Shown here: piece by piece, positions 47,233-59,200 of the stretch
Position numbering within the stretch: the stretch's first letter is position 1
Layout: each line of letters begins with the position of its first letter
Assembly: GCA_964016985.1 (NCBI GenBank)
Contig: OZ024830.1
Location: 16,644,419-16,708,418 of the forward strand
Source of the DNA: Anodontia alba
Lineage: Eukaryota > Mollusca > Bivalvia > Lucinida > Lucinidae
DNA: 64,000 nt
Direction of reading: 5' to 3'
The notes under the pieces: model-generated
Told to the model about the DNA's origin: nothing
The model's database searches: none
The model's input: only the letters and a program-made list of their open reading frames with translations
Program-made: the position numbers and the translations under genes

Positions 47233-50200
47233 CATAAACCATGTTAGTTAAATAATATATATTATATGTTGTATTCAAGTTTGTGTGTGTACATCTCTAG
47301 ATATATGAAAACAAAATTTGTCCACATAATAAAACCATGTGGTGAACATTAAAATTACTAAATAATTGTTTTGGGAATGATAACAGCCTGTGTGTTTCAC
47401 TCAGCACTTCATCTCTTTTGGATAGATGTGATCCAATATTTATTGAAATCTTTTCAACTTTTTTGCCTGCCCAATGAAACCATGCAGCCTGATAAAAATC
47501 TGAGACAGAATGAAGAACCAATGAGTTCTCAAGATATAACTATAAGCAGAATTTAAAAAAATAAAAAAAACACTTAATCATTAAATTACAATTGTAAATT
47601 TATCCATAGAACTTTGATACTCTCACTTTGTGCTTCCCACTGAGACAACTCATTAAGCAAGGAAGCTAGGAAGAGTGGTTATGTTTCTCCTCTGCATAAC
47701 ACATCATGCCAAATGCCACTCTGAACTTTCAAGCTTAAATCAAAGGGGAATACACTATGTAAGTTGTAAGTATATTTTGGAGTAAAGTGGTTAACAAGCC
47801 ATTTATTTTGATGCAAGAGTTTTCAAAAGTGGCCTAGAAATAAGGAAGTTATGGTGGTTTGAATATATTTAAAATGGCTGTCAAAGATGCCACCATATTG
47901 TAGGCTTTGTGATGTCACACAACCCAAATAAAATATGCAAAACCAAATTATAAAGGTTTTAAGAATAATTTTGCTACAGTTTTTTTTTAATCTTTTAATT
48001 TTAGTGACAAGCGATCATTTCCCTCAAAATAAACAAACTTTATAAGAATAACTACTTTTATGAAACAAATTTTATGTAACCTCACTAGTCAAAATAGCGG
48101 CGCCCATTACACCAATGTTAAAATATTAAATTGTCTATAACTTACTTAATTTTCCACCAATTTGGATTTAATTTGTGTCAAAATCCATCATTTGTAAAGT
48201 TCTTAACTTTAAAGCACAATACATTTTAAGATTGTGTTCCCCGCCTGGTCTCAACATGTCTGGCAGGGGAGATAACAAAAATAAAATTGTTTAACTATAA
48301 TAACCCTTCATTATCGTGTCATGGGTGGATAACTCACACTGACGAAATTTGTCCATTAGCAATCCCAAACCAGATGTCCTTAATATAAATGCATGTACCA
48401 AGCATGGTTAAAATCTCTTGAAATTTTCACAAGTTATCTTCCGGAAAATAAAAATATGGGCATGTCTCGGGCAGATAACTCCGTGAAAATTTAACAAAAT
48501 AAAATTTGATCGAAGAAATTTGGCCCATTACCAATCCCAAATCGGATCTTTACAAGATCGTTACATACCAAGTTTGGTGAAAATCTACTGATGTTTGCTC
48601 AAGTTATCATCCGAAAGCTAAATAAGGATGGATGGACGGACGGACATATAACTGACGGACATACAGATGGACAGGCAGACACACAGACATCCATGAAACC
48701 ATAATACACTGCCACTATCATTTGGTGGGGTATAAAAATTTAACTAAATGTCTACATAAAACTCATCGGCATTAGCCATGCATGGATATTATTATTATTA
48801 TTATTATTAATACTGCACATGCAAAAAATCTACTTTCCAGTTACCAGACTTGACATGTTTTTGTCTAAGGTGCAGTATAAGTTGGGTATAAATTTTATGC
48901 AAGATAATACCATCATGTTAACAGGTTCATGAAATGAACACTGTAATGTGTCCAGGATCAAACTTGACCTATATTTCATGATTTTAAGCAAGTGTATAAA
49001 ATATGAATTTAATCTACAAACTTTCCAGATATATCATGCGGAAACCATCATACTGACAAAATTTGAGATGAAGAGGGGTCATAACTCCCATTATAATTGG
49101 TTTAATGTAACCAAAATCTTACTTGGCCTGTGTTTTATGACTACATACCTTTGTATAAAATATGAATCCAATCCATTCAACCTTTAAAGTAATGCACTGT
49201 GCATAGAAACCCTCACTGCTACGCACATACATTGAGGCTTGTAATAAGTCATACTTACTTGGCACAATCTTTATCTTTAAAGCTCTTCTTCTTTTCAACA
49301 CGAACAAGGATACCAAGACACTCTATATCATTCTCTTGAAATATCCTTGTCTGGACATGCAAGAGAAAGTGATCTAGAGAGTTGATAATCCCTTGCTTGT
49401 TTGTCTTTAGGACCTTCATGTACCGCCGTCCAGATGATGGCAACTTTTGGTTTTCTGTAATGACAAATTTAAAGCAAGTGAATTTTTTTTTTATTTATTT
49501 ATTCACAGATTTTTGTTGTTGTTTTGTAGGTCCTTAATTACTTATGAATAAAATTTTTTGATAATGAACAACACTACAAATACAGTATGTTCCTAGGAAC
49601 TCATAGTTCACAATGATTTGACTGTTTCTCATAATTTATCATCACTACCTCTTAACATCAGACCATCGCAAGCCAAGTAAAAGGTAAAAAATTAAAAATT
49701 ATTCCCATACACTACAAGTCTCTAAACAAATTTATATAACTCTGATGGGACTGTGTACCTAAAATAACTATGTTGCCTATGCTCATTTCCTGTCAAAAAC
49801 CATGAGGTGCAAACCTATGCTCATTTCCTGTCAAAAACCATGAGGTGCAAACCTATGCTCATTTCCTGTCAAAAACCATGAGGCACAAGTGCCACTGTTC
49901 TCCTCACACTCCCCCACCACCAACCACAGGCCTGAGCTTAACAGCCATGAAGCACATTTACAATGTGAGACATCCTGTTAGAAATTTCTATTACTAACAC
50001 ATAGCTCCAGACGAGTCATTTTTTTTGTTTCTGCTGAAAAGTATTGATATCATTCTTATTTCTACATGAATAACCTATGCTGTGGGTACCCATTATAGGT
50101 GGCTCACTGCAATGTTTTCAGTAAGTACCCATATCATATATATGTATGTGGTTTTGATAGTTTATCTACATGTTCTATTTCTCCACAAAAACATGCTGTG

Positions 50201-53200
50201 GGTACTCACTAGAAATGCCTTTCAGAAGCCCTCTAATGAGTAACTACAACATATATCAGAATATATTTGTGGAGAAATGAGAAAAATATCTGGATACTCG
50301 TCTTATATGATGCTATGGGACAAGTTTGGTTTTCACTGCTAGAGTTGTTTTCTAACTGCAGTTTCCCATCATCAGGGTATGGGAAGTTTTGGTTGCCAAA
50401 GCAATCAATTAAAACTGATGTTCCACATAAAAAACATTCCAGAAGATACATGACATTAGTCCAACATGGGAAACAGAAATGAGATATCTTCTTAATGGAT
50501 CTAGTTTCAGCAGTTTTGCCTAATTCTGGAATCATATATACCTACTTGATGGATCTAGTTTGCTTCTTTTACCAGCCAGAGAGCTCTTGTAACCTTCTTC
50601 GGTGTGTTTCAGATCTTCCTCTGTGAAAATTTTTTCCCATAGCAGATCTTCTTCCTTTGAAACTTCAACCGAAGAAAGGATAAGGTCTAATCCTGAAATA
50701 ATTGGAATTCATCTAACATGGCTAATCTTGTCTTATATATACTTAACTATCCTTCACACATACAGGTATGGTACAGGGATACTTCTCAGATGAAACAACC
50801 CATTTAATGATAAAACTATCAGTGATAGGCTGATACTGAATATATTTTAAATGATCCCTTTTATATGCTATTCAAATCTCATGCTCATTTTGCCTTACGA
50901 TAGTTATCAAGGATACCTGGGCTCATCAAAATTTACAGAGGGCCATAGAAATTTGAAAAGGCCCATTAAATTTTAAATTTTACAGGTACAATGCACATGT
51001 ATTTGAATGAGACACTGGAGCCATCTTAAAGGCCCATCATATTTTAGGGCCAGAAATATACATGATGGTGTAGACTGTAGTGATGGTAGACTATAGAAAT
51101 ATTGGTATCTAAGAAGGGATCATGATGATAAAAATAAATTCAAAAAAACTCAAAGGGCCTATAAAAATGAAGTGACAAACTAGATAGCAATGTAAATGCC
51201 TTTATGATTTTCACCTTGTCCACTCCCTACCCAATAGTCTACCCATATGTTGTATGATTTAAGTGCTGTAGTACAACTACTTTGATATATATGAACATAA
51301 TGGTTATAATACATACAAAAATGTACACACAGAACAGCTAATATGTAGCACGAGGACAGGCAAATTATATGGATATTTATTTGTAGTTTTGGGCTCTACG
51401 GTGAGAGTTGTGTAAAGTAGAACTTGTTTAAGCTCCACACACTCCCCTAAATTAATGTGATACTGACTGTTCTAAGGTGGTGCTTCTGTTGTAATTTATT
51501 ATAATTGTCAATGTTTGTATGCTTTCTGCTTAACAGTATATATTTGACTTTTTGTTCATTTTGTTTAGGATAGCTTGATGGCCATCTGCTTGGAAAGAGC
51601 TGTCCTCTTCAGATCTTTAATGTATGCATTCCTTTCAAGTTTGGTGGAAGGATGTGGAATTCAATTGTTTTGGTTCCTGATCATTGCTTTTTTATCAGTT
51701 GTGATATAAAAGTATTGGAACTAGTATAATAAGTCTAACTTAGTGCAAAAACCTAGCATATCAGTCAATAAACACTTTTACAGTTGTCTTTTCCTACAAG
51801 CTGTCTGTGTCATTTCTTGCAGATATGATGAAAACTTGAAAACTTCCACTATGTATTCAATTCAATTGTGACAAATATTACAACACTTGGATAATGTGTT
51901 GTAATGGAATTGAAAAAAAAAAAAAAAAAAAAAAAAGAATTCAGACCAGTCAACACGGAAATATATCTGCTACGAACATTTCAAAATCCTTTAAAAGAAA
52001 AAAAAAAAAAGGAAAGAAAGAAAAGAATATTACAAGGTGCACTAGCAGGTCTTTCTTCTTATTTTACATGTTTTAATAGCAGTAACTATGTACATATGAT
52101 ATTAGCAGAAGCGTCGATTCATCCTATCTAGATAAACTCACATCCTTCAAAAAATATGTCTACCAGATGATAAAAATTGTCTGGGATGGCACAATATTCA
52201 AGACTTGTGAGACTGACCAACATCAGACAGCCCTTGGCAAGATTTCATGTATACTGGACTCAGATATATAAGTTATTCCAGGACTTGGAAAACAATTGTT
52301 TGATGTTGGTTCACACAGACTGCTTGAACATGGCAGTTTCTCATCAACTTACCTTTGCTTTCAAAGAAACCCTGGAAAATGCCACTTTCCAAGAAGCGAA
52401 CATACTTCTGACATCCTTGTCGAAAGACAACAGCATAGAAGCACCCTTCACTCAGACCAGAAGTTACCATGTCAAAGAGGCTGCTCTCAAGCAGAAACAA
52501 ATAACTGGTTTCTGGCAAGGTTGTCTTTTGTAAGAAATGACTACAATGCTGCTGTCTAAAAATGGCAGCACGACAGGATTGAAGATTCTCACGGAGATTT
52601 CTTTGCCATTCTGAAATGATTGAAAGTACAAAATCAAATAATAACCTGCATAACCAGTGGGTCATAGTTTTATATATCAATATGATCAGTTCCATGTTAA
52701 TTCGTCTACTAAATCTGTCAGACACATTTGAAAAATAAACTCTTGAGTGGACAATGCATGATGTACAGATGCAATACCTATACCATGGTTATATCATATA
52801 CATGTAGCAACTGCAGATGTGAACACCACCTAAGGCATAAACAATGACACTAGGGCTAACTGGAACTGAAATGATAACCCGATTACCAGTCCTGTTGTTG
52901 TGGTCAATAATTGATTAGTAATCACTGGATATTTGTCAAAATTTTACCTTTCTGGCTTAATGTCTGAGCTTGACTTTTACTACATGTCATACTTTAAAAA
53001 TTACTGTGAGGCTCAAAACCATTCTATGCATAGCCAGTTATGCTTTAGAAGTCGTATTTTGACAAAACTACAAATCAAAATGCACAAGACATAAACAATA
53101 TACCTCTTGGAAAAGGAAAATATCAAATATTAGGAAATAAGTAGCAATAATAATTTTTTTCTGGAATTTATCGTTTGATTAATCTACTATCCAATAATCA

Positions 53201-56200
53201 TACTAGCCTTAAACCATGCAAAGAAGAATGTGTTCAGCCATGTCAATAACAGCAGTCATCTCTTAACCCAAGTCCTGTTGAGCTCGGATGTACCCTGCCT
53301 TTACAAATAGTGTAGATCCAGATCAGTCAGCTTCTGAAGACAACTGATCTGGATCTGCACTGTTTGCCATCAGTAATCAATACATTAAGGCTGGCACAAT
53401 TAATCAGATAATCGATTTATAAATTGATCCACGAAAATGATTATTGTTACAGATTTGCTAATAATTGATCATTTGAGTTCTGTGTCTGCAACTTTACTGT
53501 ATTTATCCTAAGTATTCAGACACCTTATCATACTTTGTCTAAAATTTGAACAAGTATAATTTATTACCCAATGTGTGTCTAGAAAACTGTATGGGTGGCA
53601 AACAGTGTAGACCTTGATGAGACGCCACATTTTGGGTGCATCATCTAGTCTGCATGGTTTGCTCAGGCCTGTCTGACCAAATACATAAAGTATAACATAC
53701 GGTAAGCATCATGCTCAGACAGACAGGTAAAATTATGAAAAAATCTTCAGTTGTCACTAATCGATTATCGATCACAATGGCAAAACTGATAACAGATTAT
53801 CTTTTCAGTTCTGATTAGCCAGCATTACAATATACATTTACAAGTTTAGACATAATCCATCAATCCTCTCAATGTGGGGATTATGCCTAGAAGGCGCCTA
53901 ATACAGAATCAGATGACACTGACAATGATACAAACAAAGAAATAAAATTTGAGAGAAATTTAAAAAACCTTGTTTAAAAGTGCCCATATTTAAGACAGCA
54001 AATAGAACATTAAGTTATAATTTGATTTTTTCACTTTGGTAACATGAGAATGATCTGGCTGACTGTTGAAGGATACCAGACACTCAAACTGAATGAAAAA
54101 ATAATTATTATGCACAGTGGGGTATAAAAACTTTTCCACCTGAAGCTGGTTAATCAGAGCTGCCAAAAATATTCTGTTATCAGTCATGCCATTGTGATCA
54201 ATAATTGATTAGTAATCACTGAAGATTTGGTCATAATTTTACCTATCTGTCTTAGTATGACTCTTAACTTATGTTATACTATACCAACATATTTGGCCAG
54301 ACAGGCCTGAGCAAACAGTGTAGACCCAGATGAGATGCCACAAAATGCAACATCTCATCAGGGTCTACACTGCTTGCCACTCTTTCAGCTTTTTTTAGAC
54401 ACAACAATGGGTAGTTAATTGTACTTGTTCAAATTTTAGATAAAGTATCATAAGAGGTTAACATGGTAAAGTAACAGACAGAAATCAAATGATCGATTCT
54501 TTGCAAATCTGTACCTATAATCATTTTTGTGAAATTTATCAATCAATTAATCGACTATTTGATTTATCATTAATTGTGTCAGCTCTATTTTTCCCCTCTT
54601 TTTCACAAATAAAAATTCAACTCTTGACTATAATGCAAAAGAACCATAATACATTTCACTTACCAAGATTCTGAAGAGTCGATGCAGAACAAGTGCCAAG
54701 TTCAGGCCTAGAAGATGGCACACCTGCTTCATATACATGTATCTGCAAAAAAAAAAAAAAAAAAAAAATGAAAGAAGAAAATATCAGAATAACATGTATG
54801 TATGTCCCCACCTGTAATACCCAACAAAACGGTGACTATCCTATTGGTTAGGAACATATGGCCCTGCAAATATAAATCTAAATAGTGTTCCGAACTTTGT
54901 GATAAGTAATAAGAAGTACATAGCAGATATACTGACTATTTCACGAGTCCATGTTTGTAGACTGTAACTTCAAAACAAACATGTGCTGCTCCTCATCATG
55001 GTCTAACATCAGCTTGATTGGATATAAACTGAAGGAGGAATCAGTTGGAAAAGAAAAGGATACAGGTATTTCAAAGGGACGCAATTCTGCTAATATTTGG
55101 TGACTATAACCTGGAAACAATATGCAATTCCCGACACCAAGACCATAGGTGTTACATATTTACTAAGTTACAGCTTGATCAGATTTAAACTGCACAATGA
55201 GTTAGAAGAAAACGAAAAATTTACAGAAATTTTCAACATGTTCAAAGGGGCATAACTGTAAATATTTTTTTTGGACTGTAACCTCAAAACAGTATGCGCT
55301 TCTCCACATCTTGGTGTTAGTACAAATAACTAAGTTTCACTTTGATGAGACATAAACTGTAGGAGGAGTAGGCTGGAAACATTAAGTTTACAGAAATTTT
55401 CACAGCAGGGATTTACCTGGAATTTTTGGTGGATGGGCTCCAGGGGCCCATTAAACAGCCGGGGATCTGGGGGCTGTGGGGACCAGAGGCAACACCCCTG
55501 TTAGGGTCCAGGGATGCGAAGCCCTCCCCTCGGGCCGTGATGGTATCGATTTTATTGCAAAACACAAACTGGACAAAAGTTAGTACTCAATCGGTTACCC
55601 TAAATATGCTATTTCTTGTTTCATGAAAAGGACTCTTACTAGCAATAAGGAGGGGCGTAATCAAGATAAAACGCTTCGGTTTTGTAAATAAAAAATATTT
55701 TTTACAGATCAATGTCTGGCAGTATGGAGATAAGGTGGTTCTGGATGATTAAGTCAAACTCCACCTTATGATTACATACAATAATAAAGCATGTTAGGCG
55801 ATATCATAGAAACGGTTTATTCACTGCAATAAAAATATATTGCGCTTATGATACAGTGATTACGGACGCGTTCGCGTAGAATTTGCTTGCGCAGTTGGTA
55901 ACAGATTTTAACAACATGCATTATAACGACTTTTGATGCTCTTATTGGAACTTTAGCGTGACATTTCAGTGCACTACATAATTTTCTTTTTGCCTTTGGT
56001 TAGTGTGATGCACGATTTAGGACAGGGCACAGCCCAGAAAAATCCCCGCACAGTACTGTAACTCAGCAAATATGGCGAGGACTGTATTGAATCTCTAAAA
56101 ATTATGTGTGCCACAGCCTGGTGTCATTGTTTACTAACTTTCAGCTTGACTGGAGATATACTGTACAAGATGTTAGCCAGAAACAAAAAAAATTACAGAC

Positions 56201-59200
56201 ATGTCAAAGGGGCAAAACTCCGTTAATTTCATCTAAATGTTTAATATGAAAAATCAGTCTTGTCCCAGTCATACCTTGTTTACCCAAGTAATTCTTCTTT
56301 ACCCAAGTAATTCTTCATGAACCTGTCATTATTTGCTGTAATACTTATTTACCCAAGTAATTATTCATGAACCTGTCATTATTTGCTTTAACGAAGGCCT
56401 TATTTTAAAGTTTGTTTTTCCACGCTGCTATATTTATCTGTTTTTGAAGTATCAAGTGAGAAACTTGACCAGATTGCATACAATCAAGGCCTGATGAAGA
56501 AAAGCATCGAGTAGAGTGGCAAGAAAAGTACCTTCCCCTAATGCACTCCATTCGACGAGGATACTTATTAATAAAACTTAATGAACAAGGAACATCATAT
56601 GAAATTCTGAAATTTCAATTTATATTTGATCTGAGCACTTGGACAGTCAACTGAATCAATGTAATACTTCATGCAAACAACTATTCTGAACAGCATCGAT
56701 TGCATTTGCACACAAATCATGTTAAGTATTTTATACCATATGTAACTTCAATCCATCAGCTTGCAAAATTTAAAAAATGAATAGGTGTTAACTGTCGAAC
56801 TGTCCAAAGCTGAATGACTTTAATCACAATTTTCACGTGCAGGCAAAACGAAATAGCGCCACCTAGCGCTCATTTCGTTTAACAAAGGGAAATTAATTTT
56901 CTTCTAATTCGTATACTCAAACGAAGAAAATTACATTTAATTTCAGATATTTACAACATGGTATGCACTTCAAAATTGCATTACCCATGTAGACAAATTA
57001 TTTCTGAAAGCTAACAAGAAAAACACCTAATGGCATTATGGACATTATTTCCAATGGATAAACCTTGGACGATACCCAAACCCCTCCTCCCCCCCTCCCT
57101 GCACATAGCTATTTTAAAGGACAGGTTTTTAAAAAATCAATTTTGGCTGCACAACCTTTGGGCTTCAGATGAGATAAGTATGTAGGAAATAAAGTCACAG
57201 TTGCCTCTCTTGCATGTGACATGCCTATTTGTCCTTATCTATGCTTCTACCAAATATTATCAAAATATTTCAAACCATAATAAGTTAAGAAGTGCACAAG
57301 ACTTTGGCTTTGAAATTCGTTCAAGGAAAAAAACTACAAAAAAGAACAAATTCAATTCAAAACAGATCTCCTTAAGGTCAGTGATTTTTTTACAATTTTG
57401 CCTTTATGGGTCCTGTGACTCGCTAGGTCCAGAATTCATGCATCCCAAACTGAAACTATGCATCCAGCCTGGGACTTGTGGTGAAATATTTTGTTGCGTC
57501 CTAGACTTTTCATTTAAACTTGTGTAACAGTGTTTTATAATTACTTTCTTTGTATTTTAATAGGATGTGCAATTAAAGTAAATAGTGGTGACTGAGTTGC
57601 TTTAATTCTTTCCAGAAACCTTCCTGAGAAATATGGAACTATAATACCACTGTCTATTTAAAGTGAAGTGTTAAAATGTTTCACCCACAGGCTTCTGAAA
57701 ATGTTTTCATAAATCTTCAGTTTTAGTGACAGATGATCAAATACCTGTGATACATGATTAAGGACAGACATTTTGTCTGTTTTGACTAGACCGTGATACA
57801 AAGCAGAGACATTTTTGTCTGATGCTTTGTGGGTTCAGTTTGGGACTGGGGGTTTTCCTTATCGAGATTGCCATCATCGGCAGTCTCAGACTTTGTTGTC
57901 CGTGTCAGTCTGATTTGCTGACCTAGCAGACCGAACAGCATTTGCTGTTTGGGGTCTAGTTTTATTATCTTTTTAGGGTGCATCTTTTTCTTCTTTCAAA
58001 AAAAAAAAAAAAAAAGAAAAAACGATCGCTGTTTCCTGTTGACAATTGCAAGGTCAAACGGTGTTACGATAAAAGATCTCATCAGACTAAAAACCAATAC
58101 TTTAGTATCTGCTACGGTTTCCTCCGATACTGGACAACTTGGTATTGATTATTTGACTCTAAAGGTAAAATCGGTGTACCGTAGAGATACGACGCCTTTC
58201 AGTACTGGCTTTTACCAAATACTGTACTGAAACACCGCTTGCGCATTCGCTTTTTCCAAAAATGAAAGTAGACTTCAAGAAGCAAAACGTACGTACATTA
58301 GATATTTTTTATGAGTCCACGGGACTCACCAAGGCTAATTTTTTGCATCCTCTGGCGAAATTATGCGTACAGGATGCAGGACGCACGTCTAAAAAAATCA
58401 CTGAAGGTCAATGCAAGTTAGGTTAAAATCCCTTGCTATTTACTCAGGTTATCGTCTGGAAACGAAAATATGGGCGTGTCTTGGGCAGATAACTCCGTAA
58501 AATTTGATGAAATTTGCCCATTACCATAGCAAATCCATACCAGATGTCCTTAATGTCAATATATATAGCAAGTTTGGTTATTTGTTTGATTTGGGCTTAA
58601 CGTCGCTTTCAACCTTTTTCAGTCATATCGCGACGGTGTTTGGATGTGGCAGGGAGCTCAATGCTCACTTTTACCGTGCTGCCTCACTGAAATATCACGC
58701 CCCAGACACTTTGACATGATATTCCACCCAGTCACATTATACTGACACTGAGCTGACCAGTTCTAGCTCTACTTTCTTAATGCTGAGCGCCAAACGAAAG
58801 AGCAGCTAGTACCATTTTTAAAGTCTTTGGTATGACCCGGCCGGGGATCGAACCCACAACCTCCCAGTCACAAAGCGGACGCTCTACCACTGAGCCACTG
58901 TGCCGGTACAAGTTTGGTTAAAATCCCTTGTTATTTACTCATCGTCCGGAAACAAAAATGTGGGCAAGTCTCAGGCAGATAACTCCGTAAAAATTTGACA
59001 AAATTTGCCCATTAGCAATCCCAAACCAGACCTCCTTAATGTCAATGCATATAGCAAGTATGGTTAAAATCCCTTGTTATTTAATCAAGTTATCGTCTGG
59101 AAACAAAAATATGGGCGTATCTCGGGCAGATAAATCCCTAAAAATTTGACAAAATAATGCCCATTAGCAATCCCAACCCAGATCTCCACAATATCAATGC

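Noticed and set aside
49776..49889. 38-bp direct repeats considered as a CRISPR-like array
   Set aside because: Units are directly adjacent with no spacers and the genome is eukaryotic; it is a minisatellite.
52177..52533. 118-codon plus-strand frame
   Set aside because: It is antisense to KDZ exon 3, which has good splice sites and phase on the minus strand.
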